A DNA stretch of 64,000 nucleotides. Origin: Chondrosia reniformis. Its lineage: Eukaryota > Porifera > Demospongiae > Chondrillida > Chondrillidae. Positions 1-11,464 of the stretch are shown here, one piece after another. The notes below the pieces were generated by a model. That model saw nothing but the letters and a program-made list of their open reading frames with translations, did not search any database and had not been told where the DNA came from. The stretch spans positions 6,016,501 through 6,080,500 of the forward strand of contig OX359200.1 of assembly GCA_947172415.1 (NCBI GenBank), written 5' to 3'. Each line of letters starts with the position of its first letter. The stretch's first letter is position 1. The position numbers and the translations under genes are program-made.

Positions 1-943
1 GGTGACATAGCTAGTTTCAGGCCACAGGTACACCAGACCATTCGACCGTGCTCGAGCTGAGGTCTAGCTGCATTCTCACCCTACGTATATACGTGTACAC
101 AAACTGCGATAGCTATACCTATCGCTACCTTTGTAAGTTTCGTGCGTTTTTGGAAGCGCCATATAGCATATGGCATAGGCGCCCCTATATTGTCAGAAAT
201 TATGTAACGTATGGCTTACTGTTCGTAACCTTGTATATACATGTATATGCTCCTATACTGTGTATGGGGAAAACGAAAAATCCGCCTAATCCCTATATAC
301 CTTACTCCCTGATATCTGTCACCAAAATGGCGGACGTTAGACTGGCTTTAGTTTTCTAGCTTAAAACTAGCTTTCTCTTCCTTAGCGTCGAATATTAAAC
401 AAACGAAAAGGATTTAGAAACCACATTTACTAATACTATGTAACGTAAAGCCTGCGTAAAAACGTTTTCTACGAGATATAACCTTGAAAAATTATCGGCA
501 ATCAAGCAACGACAGGGTTAGGGTCTAAGAACTACGTATAAGCCAGTTTGCTGGGGGCGCCCCACGAGTTTTGTTAAACTCGAACTACTTGTTTATGTAA
601 CTTTGCGGCTGTCAACGGGCTATAAACAATCTACACCTCACAACTTTCCAAATTGATATAGGCCGGCCGAATTTTAACACGTGCAACGTGGACATGTGTC
701 ACCATTAAAGGACAAGACAAGTTCGGTAAATTAGTTCGGTTTAGTTTGGTTTAGTTTGGTTTAGTTATCAGAAATCTCGAATGAAATGGGTTTTGGAAAA
801 GAAATAGAAGGTACAGAGAGTGCATGTACTATATTTTCATGTAGTTTAACTAATTCGGACACTGTACGTAACCTTGCCTGAATATAGTTTACTATTTCTG
901 TATCAAAGTCTTTCTTGTATAATATATAGTGAAAAGATTCAAG
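1..943 (+). promoter_or_regulatory. 5' flank / promoter-5'UTR region of kelch copy 1
   Basis: This stretch is repeated almost base for base ahead of kelch copies 2-5 (8707-9649 has the same length with a handful of substitutions). It has no convincing spliced coding sequence. Visible elements are a CAAAATGGCGGA motif (323-334) resembling a YY1 site, an inverted repeat TAGCTTAAAACTAGCTTT (about 357-374), a GGGGCGCCCC palindrome (552-561) and a short TTTGGTTTAG tandem repeat just upstream of the gene. A 103-codon open frame (48-359) is conserved only as far as the DNA is, and it shifts frame in other copies, so I do not call it a gene. The window opens inside this flank; a kinase copy may lie to the left. 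Confidence 0.5.
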
Positions 944-2659
944 ATGGATAATGGCGAGGTAAAATGTGACTTTAAAGGCCACTGCTCGTCTCTCCTTAAC
1001 TCCTTCAAAAAGATGTCGGAGAACAGAGAACTGTGCGACGTGATACTGACCGTTGGAATTAAGCAGTTTCACGTTCACAAAGTCATACTAGCGGCGAGTA
1101 GCCCATATTTCCAAGCTATGTTTACTAGTGCACTTCAGGAGAGTGCTCAGAAAGAAATTAATTTGAAAGGAACCAATGCGGAGACTGTAGAGACCCTTAT
1201 CAACTGTGTATATGAATCTACTCTAACTATCACTGTAGAGAATGCCACTTCAGTCCTCGCTTTAGCAGCTCAGTGGCAGATGGAGAAGGTTGTGGAAGTC
1301 TGCGGTAACTTTCTCCTCAAACATCTGGACATTGAAAATTGCCTTGAAATGCTTTTTTTTGCTGATGTACATGGCTGTGATGTCCTGAAAAAAGCGGCCA
1401 CAGATGTTTCAATTATTGATTTCTCAGGTGTTTGTCAGACAGAAGCATTTGTCAATGCTCCCGTGGAAATCTTGTTGGAATTACTAAAATTCGACTTTTT
1501 GGTGGTTCAGTCGGAAGAGAAGCTATTTGAAGACCTTCTAAAGTGGTTTAATCACAGCCCTGAGCTCCGAAGAAGTGACATACTAAAGATGTTAGATCTT
1601 ATCAAGTTTCCCTTAATACCCTGGGAGGTCATTGAAGAGAAACTGAAACAGAATAAATTGTATTTTGAACAAAAATGTAAGAGGATGCTTACAAATGCAC
1701 GTAACTTTCAGATGCATCCTAAAAAGAGAGCAGACTACAACATGGAAGATCCCCTTTATGTTCCACGTAGTGGGAGTAAGCCAATTTATGTGATTGTATA
1801 CGATTACGATGACTCTGATAACAGAAAACACTTTGTAGAACAGTATGATCCAACATTAAATCAGTGGAAAAGACTTACATCTCTTCCTACTAAAAGGATG
1901 TACTTTGAAGTGTGCACCCATCATGGGTTACTGTATGTCATTGGTGGTGGAGATACCTTTGATGGTAGTCCTCTAAACCTTGTGGAATGCTATGATCTAA
2001 AGAGTGGTCAGTGGAGCAGGTGTGCTGATATGCTGGAAAGGCGTAAATGGTTTGGGGTTGGAGTAGTTGGTGTATATTTGTATGTTGTGGGAGGGGATAA
2101 AGGGAAGTGCGTGTTTAAGCCGAATATTCTTCAATCTGTAGAAAGGTATGACCCAGAAAAGAATCAGTGGTCTTTTGTGGCTCCTTTGAATACCAAGCGT
2201 CGTATGTTGACCGTTGTTACAGATAACACTACTATGTATGCTGTTGGTGGGATAGATAAAGAGGGAGAACTGGCCACCTGCGAGGTGTACAATTCTCTCA
2301 AAAACAAATGGAGTGTCATTGCCACCATGAACGTTCCAAGATCTGGTGCTGGTGCTTGTATGGTAGATAGGTTGCTCTATGTTTTTTGTGGGACCAGACG
2401 TGAAGATGCAGAAGTGTTCAATCCAGCTACCAAAACTTGGAAAATGATCTCAGGAATGTCCGAACCTCAAATTATACCAAACTGGCATAATCTGTTAGCA
2501 ACTCAGGGAAAGATTGTTGTCATTGGCAGGTCTATCAAGGAATGCAATGAACATTCTAAAGCTGTTCAATATTATGATTCTCAGACAATGAATTGGTATA
2601 TTTTGTCAGAAATTAAATTTGAACATAGGTATTTTGATATAGGTGCCTGCTGTATTTAA
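944..2659 (+). CDS. BTB-BACK-Kelch protein, array copy 1 (KLHL-type)
   Basis: Intronless 571-residue protein. I start it at the ATG at 944, because the longer open frame opens with GTG at 929. Order: BTB/POZ (about residues 20-130, with CDVILTV and HKVILAASSPYFQAMF), BACK (about 135-240, with EILLELLKFDFL), a linker, then six kelch blades (about 280-571; repeated GG pairs, YDP/W motifs such as VERYDPEKNQW). Family knowledge: such proteins dimerise through BTB, bind Cullin-3 through BTB/BACK and present substrates held by the propeller for ubiquitination. Private changes here are two extra residues in the first blade loop (YDYDDSDN), W instead of S after ERRK, and RM at the blade-4 entry loop. 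It looks functional. The exact vertebrate orthologue is not clear. Confidence 0.93.
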   Translation: MDNGEVKCDFKGHCSSLLNSFKKMSENRELCDVILTVGIKQFHVHKVILAASSPYFQAMFTSALQESAQKEINLKGTNAETVETLINCVYESTLTITVENATSVLALAAQWQMEKVVEVCGNFLLKHLDIENCLEMLFFADVHGCDVLKKAATDVSIIDFSGVCQTEAFVNAPVEILLELLKFDFLVVQSEEKLFEDLLKWFNHSPELRRSDILKMLDLIKFPLIPWEVIEEKLKQNKLYFEQKCKRMLTNARNFQMHPKKRADYNMEDPLYVPRSGSKPIYVIVYDYDDSDNRKHFVEQYDPTLNQWKRLTSLPTKRMYFEVCTHHGLLYVIGGGDTFDGSPLNLVECYDLKSGQWSRCADMLERRKWFGVGVVGVYLYVVGGDKGKCVFKPNILQSVERYDPEKNQWSFVAPLNTKRRMLTVVTDNTTMYAVGGIDKEGELATCEVYNSLKNKWSVIATMNVPRSGAGACMVDRLLYVFCGTRREDAEVFNPATKTWKMISGMSEPQIIPNWHNLLATQGKIVVIGRSIKECNEHSKAVQYYDSQTMNWYILSEIKFEHRYFDIGACCI

Positions 2660-3277
2660 ACTTGGAACATTTTGTATTTTGTCAAAAAGTAATGTATCTA
2701 TAGTAGTTTGCAATTTATATCATTTTGTAAAGTCTATACATGCATGCACACACATTGTATATTGGACTACATTTATCAAAGAGTACGGGAGTAGGATAGA
2801 ATGGCCGAAAAAAAAGATGGCCGCCCTATCTCATGTATTACCAAATAACACTTCATAAATCGCCAACGAAGCGATTTTCGGTTATATTCGGTTAATTGCA
2901 GCCATTCATGAACTCTTTTCTAAATGTCAAAACGTCTTTCGACGCTCTACAGCGTTCAAAAAGCGGTTAACCAGGAATAGGCCCATTCCCGAAATTCATT
3001 TTTTCTTCTTCTTTCGTCAAATGCACTAGCGCTAATATGCGAACTTATGCGGGCACGTGCAAGTTATAAATCGTTATAAATGTTTCCTAACTAGGGAATA
3101 GATAGCCCTAAGTCCGAATGCGCTCTACAGGAAACAGGTTAATTTTGAAAAGCGAAAATTGTGGTCTTCTCGTTTTTGGCACATTTCTCTTGTCTGAGAC
3201 GTTATTTCGAGATTTTCGCCAAAAAAATTTTCAAATCAATTTAAAACAAGTAATATTAAGAAGAAAAAAGGGGGAAT
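2660..3277. other. kelch copy 1 3' flank, non-coding
   Basis: Follows the kelch stop and reappears after copies 4 (25607-26266) and 5 (33964-34580). It is deleted from units 2 and 3. It is AT-rich with no convincing coding frame; the small frames starting inside the kelch C-terminus are out-of-frame shadows. It probably contains the 3'UTR and the polyadenylation region. Confidence 0.5.
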
Positions 3278-3662
3278 ACAAGTAAATAAAAAACATTTAC
3301 AAAAATGATGTTAGAAGTAGGAATGGCAGTGTTCACTAATACATCTGCAAAAAGCATCGAAACAAGACACTGATTATATGATAAGGCTAATCATACAGAA
3401 GTTGCATGTATACTGAAATTTAAGTAACTTATATTAACCATACACTTCTGTGTTTTGGCGCACTATTCCTACTTCAGGTTAGTGCGCCCAAACACAGAAG
3501 TGTATGGTTAAGTTACTTAAATTTCAGTATATATGCAACTTCTGTATGATTAGCCTTATCATATAATCAGTGTCTTGTTTCGATACTTTTTGCAGATGTA
3601 TTAATGAACACTGCCATTACTACTTCTAACATCATTTTTGTAAATGTTTTTTATTTACTTGT
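3278..3662. repeat. long near-perfect palindrome (fold-back element), unit 1
   Basis: Two arms of roughly 180 bases, starting ACAAGTAAATAAAAAACATT and ending with its complement, meet around a loop of about 14 bases (TTCCTACTTCAGGT) near 3466-3479. Only scattered mismatches separate the arms. There is no coding capacity. It could be a non-autonomous fold-back transposon or a hairpin RNA source. It recurs in units 4 and 5, is truncated in unit 3 and is absent from unit 2. Confidence 0.85.
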
Positions 3663-4319
3663 ATATAAGATGTAAATGTTAATTGCACATGCAATTGTAT
3701 ACGTATAGCTATATATATATATATAGCAACGTATAAATACAAATGGTTCCAGTCACATGTACGTATACCAGTTGAGGAAGATTGAAAGATGCCCCAGTCT
3801 GGGCTAAAAAAAATGAAAGTAATTGTATACAGACTTCTATGTCTTATGTATATACCCTTCCTATATATGTCTTGTAATTGATTATTGAAGGCAAGAAGTT
3901 TCACTGCATTAATATAAATCACATGTACACATGAAATTCTTTCCAATATTATAGTCCACCTCTTTCTGAATGGGTGTTTATAATAATGATAGAGAGGTGT
4001 TTGTTGTGTAATTAACTTTAGTGAGTCTCAGCAACACAATTATTTTGGCAATTAGACATTTCAACTCGGAGTCTTCATTTCAGTATATAGTGCTGATAAA
4101 ATAAAGATCTCTGGGTTAAAATGTTCATGATCAGGAACATATATTGTGAGCTATCTGCAGCTGTACATACAGGAAGAATCTCATGATCATATATACCATT
4201 AAATTTGAATAAATTCATACTATATGTATAAGCTGACAAATCTTAATCAGCTAGTGATCTCAAAGTATATATATAACATACAAAAAGCAAATATAGGTAC
4301 ATATATATTATATATCAGA

Positions 4320-4750
4320 TCAACAGCACTTCTTCTTGGATGTTGTGTCCATGTCAACTCTAATTGCTGTCTTTGTCCCCTCTTTATTACTTGATTTACC
4401 AGATAGTGACTTCTGATGCATACTAACCACCAGTTTTTCAAGCCCCTTCTTTACATTTTGTCCCGTTTTAGCTGATGTCAAAAGGAAGTCAAAGCGATCA
4501 ATTTTGTACTTGGATGATAGTGTCACCTTAGAAGACTCTAGATTGGATTGCACCATTCTTGGTTCTAAATCACATTTATTTCCGAAAACAGCAAAGGAAC
4601 AGTCATCAAACTCTCGATCCATGTAATCCAGGGCCGAGTCCAACCACTCTCTTAAATCCCTACAGGAAACTGCACTATCCAAACTAAACATAAGCATCTG
4701 TTATAGTATGAAACCTTTCTGCCCCTCCTCCTGTGTCCCAGAGATTGACC
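4320..4750 (-). pseudogene. Rab-like GTPase last-exon fragment, unit 1
   Basis: On the minus strand this matches exon 2 of the intact gene at 35654-36109: WDTGGAERF switch II region, NKCD (G4), TSAKTG (G5) and a KKKCC prenylation tail. The 5' exon with the P-loop is absent; only the acceptor (about 4751-4753) and about 30 bases of intron remain before the sequence diverges at about 4780. A 29-base deletion after the DAY codons, relative to unit 5, shifts the frame, and unit 4 shares it. It cannot make a GTPase. The open part (125 codons from 4697) starts at an ATG created by that deletion. Confidence 0.85.
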
Positions 4751-4780
4751 TGTGCATGCGATATAATCTTTCATCATCTT

Positions 4781-5270
4781 AAATATATAATATAATATAC
4801 TTAAGTATTAGCTTTATTGAGCCTCAGCAACATGTTATTGTATTCGCAAAATTGAATTATGTTTCGACGCGTTCACTAAACCTAATACTTATCAACAAAC
4901 ACCCTATATCAATTCATGTAATAGTTATAGCCCAGAGAAAATGTGCTATACTACACCTTTGTCATGGTATTAGGGTATATAACTCAGGATCGAAATTGCT
5001 TACAAAACAAAGAAATACGTGAATTTTACTTCTGGGACTAATGAAATTGCTGTTAAAAAAGAAAACAAATACATAATATTATGGTTCCTGTTTAAACAAG
5101 TTAACACTCTCTATCCAATTCATGCTATATATTGTAGATAATGCCCTGTAAATCAAGTTGATTATAATGTTATTGACCATTTATTGTGATGTATATATAA
5201 CTTCAGCTTTCATTTCGGCTGCATGAGGTATTCATTTTAAATATAATTTTCCATGCACTACTGCATACAG
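4781..5270. other. kinase 5' flank, non-coding
   Basis: AT-rich sequence between the Rab-like fragment and the first kinase exon, shared by units 1-3 and lost from unit 4. It holds a repeat-like stretch, CTTTATTGAGCCTCAGCAAC through TTTCGACGCGTTCAC (about 4811-4874), related to the fold-back element at 37355-37501. I see no kinase exon encoding the glycine loop here. Confidence 0.4.
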
Positions 5271-8239
5271 GGTGTATAAAGGAGTGGTTAACATTTGCTT
5301 CCCGGAGAAACTTCCACCTCAGTTGCTATCAAAGTCCTAAAGGGTTAGTGCCACAACCACATAAAACCGTTTTTTTCCACCATGGTTTCAATTTAGGGGG
5401 TGGGGGATATGAATGAAGCTGTGACCACCATCTTGAGTAATATTTGATTCTTTATATGTAACCCAGACGATACTTCTGAAAAGGCAAGAAAGGATTTCCT
5501 ATCAGAAGCTCAGATCCTAGCCCACTTCTGCCATCCCAACATTTTATCTCTTCTTGGTGTGTGTACAAAAGGGAAAGAGGTTATGGTTATTACAGATCTT
5601 TTTCCGAAAGGGGATCTGAAAAACTACTTGAAGAGGGGAGCATAATTTTAGACACTCTGCCAGGTTTTCATAATACTTTCAGGTAGTTTAATGACTTTCT
5701 ATAAAGCTATACAATAAATTTAATATGTAAATAATCACAACTTTTGTATAAAATAGTACATTTATAGTTTTAATTACGTGTCTTCTGAGATGCTAGAGAT
5801 TTCTTTTCTTCAGAAGTATATAGAAATGCCTTATCAACAATAAGATGGCAATCTCTTTTTGTTGTGCATGGTCTCTCTATATCACTAATATTTTTCATGA
5901 TTTTTGCATTTTTAAATTAACAAAAATTGCCAATTTCTTACAAATTAACTAATCACACATACATCACTCTACTTTTTATGCAATAGTTTCCAAAGGGTTA
6001 CATGTCATTACATATAATATGCAACTCTGTAGTGCTCAGAAAGCTAAAAAAGAAGGGAGAAGTAATTCTCAACTGCAAGTTGGAGATTTGATTCGTATTT
6101 CTGGACAAGTAAACAGTTTGATAAATAGTGGTCCATTAAAATTGTGATTAATCATTAAAATTATCAGCTATACCATTTGATCCTATAGATTGCATTAGGA
6201 ATGGAATATTTGGCATCAAAATATTTCATTCATCGAGATTTGGCTGCAAGGTATCTCATCATATTGTATCTAATTTGACTGAGACTGTGATATTATGCAA
6301 TATGTTGTATAATAGGAATGTTCTAGTTGGAGATGGTCTTCATTGTGTCATTGCTGATTTTGGTATGTCCAGAGTGCTTGCTAAAGATGACTCATACTAC
6401 GAGATGAGTTCTAACAGTAAGCTGCCATTTAAATGGATGGCTCCTGAGGCAATAGACTATAAGAAGTTCTCCACTTATAGTGATGGTTAGTAAATATACA
6501 GGAAGGTTTTTGACAGACAATTATTGTGTCCTTTATGTTAAACTTTAAAACAAACTACTTTGATATACATATCCTACATAGATCTAGAGGCCCTTACCTC
6601 AATTTTATTTTGGTCATTTTTTTATCCAGCCTCAATTTGAGCCCAGTATCCCTTTCAGCAACCTGGCTTCTATAAAAAATATTTATTTACTTTGGTGTCT
6701 TAGGAGGCACTTAATTAGTCTTTTCACGGCACCATTGAAGGAGGCATGTTGGGCTTTCACTCTGGCAGTACTACTGCACTGTAAACTGGTTTAGATATTA
6801 CAATTGGTTCACATTTCAGCCCAATGTGTAATTGATTCAGGAACCCCTGCCTCTATTCAAGATCCAGCTTCTATTTAAGAATACCAAACAACTAGTTTAC
6901 TTTATCTACTGCAAGATTATCATCAATTAAGCTTGCCATAGAATGTATATACAAAACACCAAATACTTACATGCTGTATAGACATCCTTTTTTTTAACAT
7001 TAATAATAAAAAACTTTTTGACCGTATTACGTACATGCACAACTGAAGGTTTATATATACGTATATTAGTTTATTACTTAAAAGCTTTAAGAAAGAAATT
7101 ATCAAATAATCGAAGCCACAGCATCTAAGGATACTACCTATATATTTGATTGGATTAATAATTGTTGTGGCTCTTTTTTACAGTGTGGAGTTTTGGGGTT
7201 GTGCTGGGGGAAGTAGCAAGTTTTTGTCAAACACCTTTAAAGGTAAATGTATACAATTATGTACATGTGTATTATAAAGGAGAGTATACGTAGGTACGTA
7301 TGTTCAAGTTTATAGCTGATAAGTGAATATATAATCACTGGAGTTTATTATACCAGACCAGCCCAATGATTTAAGTGTTAGTGAACAGAGTCATAGTACA
7401 TAGCAACCAAGTATAACATGAAGTATAATATACTTTGTTGCTGGGGCAACCGCCTGTGTTTAAATTTCGTAACCGTGATATAACAGAAAGAAGCTAAATA
7501 CTGCATCGGCTTCTTAAATCCTGTTATAAACTAAGACGTTTCTCCTTGGGGAGTAGACAATTCTCCTTGCAATTAGGACAGTTGGAGTAGTCAGGGCAAG
7601 AGCATTCTATGAAGTCGTCATAGTTTAAGCAAAAACAACCAGACACTAGCAGAGCCATTCTAAAAGTCCCGCTAAAATAATGATAAGAAACGATGGACTA
7701 TATATCACTCATACCATGGCGCTTCAGTGTATATGGATTTTATACGTATACACCTCAGCATCGTGGTATAATTAATACATATAATAATGGAGTCTATCAT
7801 TATACCCTTATACTGACTGTCTTCAGAAAGTGCCGCCATCTGATATCTCAAGTTATCTCAGAAGTGGTCGGAGAATGGCACAGCCAAGTCAATGCCCAGA
7901 TGAACTGTAAGCTACATACTTAAGAATGATCTTAATATTCTTAATTGTAAATGAATGCTAAAACTCATATGTTTATATACATGCACATTTCCACCAGCCG
8001 TTTCCTAATTGCATGTCAAACCTATCTTATAATGATACAATATTAATTAATCATACTTAATTGGTATGGTTTGATTTATATATGTATGTGTCATTTTATA
8101 AAATTGTAGATATCAAATGATGTTAAAGTGTTGGGAATTTGAAAAGGAAAGGAGACCTACTTTCTCTTTGCTAAAAACTCAATTAGTTACACTCCAAAAT
8201 ATATATAGCACAGAAAAGGAGGGCACCATATACATTTAA
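5271..8239 (+). pseudogene. tyrosine kinase domain, 5'-truncated, copy A
   Basis: Eight exon-like blocks with matching phases: 5271-5343 (VYKG, then VAIKVLK in another frame), 5467-5635 (alpha-C to hinge, HPNILSLLGVC), 6033-6108, 6189-6250 (HRDLAA), 6316-6485 (DFG, YY activation loop, PFKWMAPEAI), 7184-7242 (VWSFGVV), 7827-7906 (GRRMAQP) and 8110-8239 (KCW, RRPTF, stop). HRDLAAR and PFKWMAPE mark a receptor-type tyrosine kinase. The glycine loop and everything N-terminal are missing. Lesions: the frameshift in block 1 is shared by all copies; the donor after block 2 reads AG|GG instead of AG|GT (5635-5637), giving a stop; and the conserved W in LWEVASFG has become G (7207-7209). Not functional as a kinase. 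Confidence 0.85.
7524..7658 (-). CDS. small cysteine-rich open frame in kinase intron, unit 1
   Basis: 44 residues on the minus strand, inside the kinase intron before the GRRMAQP exon. The start is MALLVSG, followed by seven cysteines in a C-x-C...C-x-C-x5-C-x2-C-x3-C pattern (CSCPDYSNCP). The unit 3 counterpart (21773-21973) is longer; units 2 and 4 keep only the Cys-rich half. It could be a small secreted peptide, an exon of an unseen gene or chance. I assign no function. Confidence 0.25.
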   Translation of the reverse strand: MALLVSGCFCLNYDDFIECSCPDYSNCPNCKENCLLPKEKRLSL

Positions 8240-9649
8240 ATATAAAAGTTTGTGACATATATGACCAGTACCAAAGAAAAGCTATGAGGTCCAAATACAT
8301 TTAATATATTTTCTCTTATTTATAGCTTTTAATTTGAGTTTTTTTGTATACATATTATTTATTTAAGTGCATTATATGTACACAGACTGACTAGGGTTAT
8401 TAACCCAAAACAACACTATACAAAAGCAGTTGTTCTTGGAAGAAAACATTAAAACAATTATTCCATAATCTGCTCTTCTCAGCCATCATTCACTTCTCAG
8501 TCCATCTTGAATTAAATGTATTGTCCCGAATTCATTTCATTGCTCTAAACTTATATATTATATTTCTACGTATAACCTAAATATTGCAGATATAATGTGA
8601 TTCCCTATATATAGCTAGGCGAATTTAACGAGCGAGTTATCCCATTCAGCTAGCGCTATATAGCACGCGCACTTCTGTGGACACAAGATGGCGTCGCTTT
8701 TTCGGGGGTGACATAGCTAGTTTCAGGCCACAGGTACACCAGACCATTCGACCGTGCTCGAGCTGAGGTCTAGCTGCATTCTCACCCTACGTATATACGT
8801 GTACACAAACTGCGATAGCTATACCTATCGCTACCTTTGTAAGTTTCGTGCGTTTTTGGAAGCGCCATATAGCATATGGCATAGGCGCCCCTATATTGTC
8901 AGAAATTATGTAACGTATGGCTTACTGTTCGTAACCTTGTATATACATGTATATGCTCCTATACTGTGTATGGGGAAAACGAAAAATCCGCCTAATCCCT
9001 ATATACCTTACTCCCTGATATCTGTCACCAAAATGGCGGACGTTAGACTGGCTTTAGTTTTCTAGCTTAAAACTAGCTTTCTCTTCCTTAGCGTCGAATA
9101 TTAAACAAACGAAAAGGATTTAGAAACCACATTTACTAATACTATGTAACGTAAAGCCTGCGTAAAAACGTTTTCTACGAGATATAACCTTGAAAAATTA
9201 TCGGCAATCAAGCAACGACAGGGTTAGGGTCTAAGAACTACGTATAAGCCAGTTTGCTGGGGGCGCCCCACGAGTTTTGTTAAACTCGAACTACTTGTTT
9301 ATGTAACTTTGCGGCTGTCAACGGGCTATAAACAATCTACACCTCACAACTTTCCAAATTGATATAGGCCGGCCGAATTTTAACACGTGCAACGTGGACA
9401 TGTGTCACCATTAAAGGACAAGACAAGTTCGGTAAATTAGTTCGGTTTAGTTTGGTTTAGTTTGGTTTAGTTATCAGAAATCTCGAATGTAATGGGTTTT
9501 GGAAAAGAAATAGAAGGTACAGAGAGTGCATGTACTGTATTTTCATGTAGTTTAACTAATTCGGACACTGTACGTAACCTTGCCTGAATATAGTTTACTA
9601 TTTCTGTATCAAAGTCTTTCTTGTATAATATATAGTGAAAAGATTCAAG
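8240..9649 (+). promoter_or_regulatory. kinase-to-kelch spacer and 5' flank of kelch copy 2
   Basis: Highly conserved between units. It contains ACAAGATGGCGTC (8683-8695), a YY1-like motif whose ATG opens a 7-codon frame (MASLFRG) closed by TGA, and then the 943-base flank described for copy 1 (8707-9649), with CAAAATGGCGGA again near 9030. These CpG-containing motifs sit in otherwise AT-rich DNA, so a promoter is likely, but the transcription start cannot be placed. Confidence 0.45.
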
Positions 9650-11359
9650 ATGGATAATGGCGAGGTAAAATGTGACTTTAAAGGCCACTGCTCGTCTCTC
9701 CTTAACTCCTTCAAAAAGATGTCGGAGAACAGAGAACTGTGCGATGTGATACTGACCGTTGGAATTAAGCAGTTTCACGTTCACAAAGTCATACTAGCGG
9801 CCAGTAGCCCATATTTCCAAGCTATGTTTACTAGTGCACTTCAGGAGAGTGCTCAGAAAGAAATTAATTTGAAAGGAACCAATGCGGAGACTGTTGAGAC
9901 CCTTATCAACTGTGTGTATGAATCTACTCTAACTATCACTGTAGAGAATGCCACTTCAGTCCTCGCTTTAGCAGCTCAGTGGCAGATGGAGAAGGTTGTG
10001 GAAGTCTGCGGTAACTTTCTCCTCAAACATCTGGACATTGAAAATTGCCTTGAAATGCTTTTTTTTGCTGATGTACATGGCTGTGATGTCCTGAAGAAAG
10101 CGGCCACAGATGTTTCAATTATTGATTTCTCAGGTGTTTGTCAGACAGAAGCATTTGTCAATGCTCCCGTGGAAATCTTGTTGGAATTACTGAAATTCGA
10201 CTTTTTGGTGGTTCAGTCGGAAGAGAAGCTATTTGAAGACCTTCTAAAGTGGTTTAATCACAGCCCTGAGCTCCGAAGAAGTGACATACTAAAGATGTTA
10301 GATCTTATCAAGTTTCCCTTAATACCCTGGGAGGTCATTGAAGAGAAACTGAAACAGAATAAAATGTATTTTGAACAAAAATGTAAGAGGATGCTTACAA
10401 ATGCACGTAACTTTCAAATGCATCCTAAAAAGGGAGCAGACTACGACATGGAAGATCCCCTTTATGTTCCACGTAGTGGGAGTAAGCCAATTTATGTGAT
10501 TGTATTTGATGACTATAAATCCGGAAAATACTTTGTAGAAATGTATGATCCAACATTAAATCAGTGGAAAAGACTTACATCTCTTCCTACTGAAAGGTTG
10601 TACTTTGAAGTGTGCACCCATCAGGGGTTACTGTATGTCATTGGTGGTGGAGATACCTTTGATGGTAGTCCTCTAAACCTTGTGGAATGCTATGATCTAA
10701 AGACTGGTCAGTGGAGCAGGTGTGCTGATATGCTGGAAAGGCGTAAATCGTTTGGGGTTGGAGTAGTTGGTGGATATTTGTATGTTGTGGGAGGGAATAA
10801 AGGGAAGTGCGTGTTTAAGCCGAATATTCTTCAATCTGTAGAAAGGTATGATCCAGAAAAGAATCAGTGGTCTTTTGTGGCTCCTTTGAATAGCAAGCGT
10901 TTTTGGTTGACCGTTGTTACAGATAACACTACTATGTATGCTGTTGGTGGGAAAGATAAAGAGGGAGAACTGGCCACCTGCGAGGTGTACAATTCTCTCA
11001 AAAACAAATGGAGTGTCATTGCCACCATGAACATTCCAAGATCTGGTGCTGGTGCTTGTATGGTAGATAGGTTGCTCTATGTTTTTTGTGGGATGGGACG
11101 TGAAGATGCAGAAGTGTTCAATCCAGCTACTAAAACTTGGAAAATGATCTCAGGAATGTCCAAACCTCAAATTATACCAAACTGGCATAATCTGTTAGCA
11201 ACTCAGGGAAAGATTGTTGTCATTGGCAGGTCTATCAAGGAATGCAATGAACATTCTAAAGCTGTTCAATATTATAATTCTCAGACAATGAATTGGTATA
11301 TTTTGTCAGAAATTAAATTTGAACATAGGCATTTTGATATAGGTGCCTGCTGTATTTAA
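9650..11359 (+). CDS. BTB-BACK-Kelch protein, array copy 2
   Basis: 569 residues, intronless, with the same architecture as copy 1. In the first ~275 residues it differs from copy 1 at only about three or four positions (for example LYFEQ to MYFEQ). The propeller carries about 25 changes, including a two-residue shorter blade-1 loop (FDDYKSGKY), TERLYF for TKRMYF, SKRFW for TKRRM, GGKD for GGID and CGMGRED for CGTRRED. The reading frame is intact. The 3' flank is deleted about 100 bases after the stop and joins directly to the Rab-like remnant. Confidence 0.92.
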   Translation: MDNGEVKCDFKGHCSSLLNSFKKMSENRELCDVILTVGIKQFHVHKVILAASSPYFQAMFTSALQESAQKEINLKGTNAETVETLINCVYESTLTITVENATSVLALAAQWQMEKVVEVCGNFLLKHLDIENCLEMLFFADVHGCDVLKKAATDVSIIDFSGVCQTEAFVNAPVEILLELLKFDFLVVQSEEKLFEDLLKWFNHSPELRRSDILKMLDLIKFPLIPWEVIEEKLKQNKMYFEQKCKRMLTNARNFQMHPKKGADYDMEDPLYVPRSGSKPIYVIVFDDYKSGKYFVEMYDPTLNQWKRLTSLPTERLYFEVCTHQGLLYVIGGGDTFDGSPLNLVECYDLKTGQWSRCADMLERRKSFGVGVVGGYLYVVGGNKGKCVFKPNILQSVERYDPEKNQWSFVAPLNSKRFWLTVVTDNTTMYAVGGKDKEGELATCEVYNSLKNKWSVIATMNIPRSGAGACMVDRLLYVFCGMGREDAEVFNPATKTWKMISGMSKPQIIPNWHNLLATQGKIVVIGRSIKECNEHSKAVQYYNSQTMNWYILSEIKFEHRHFDIGACCI

Positions 11360-11464
11360 ACTTGGAACATTTTGTATTTTGTCAAAAAGTAATGTATCTA
11401 TAGTAGTTTGCAATTTATATCATTTTGTAAAGTCTATACATGCATGCACACACATTGTATATTG

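Noticed and set aside
48-359. 103-codon frame, repeated at 8754-9065 and 23013-23312
   Set aside because: Conserved only because the DNA is; frame and length differ in units 3 and 5, and the composition is not protein-like.
505-515. GGGTTAGGG, possible interstitial telomere repeat
   Set aside because: Only about one and a half repeats; no array.
929-943. Longer kelch N-terminus starting MKRFK
   Set aside because: Opens with GTG; the next in-frame ATG (944) is the normal eukaryotic start.
761-1078. Minus-strand frame over the kelch start, present in all copies
   Set aside because: A shadow of the BTB coding sequence on the opposite strand.
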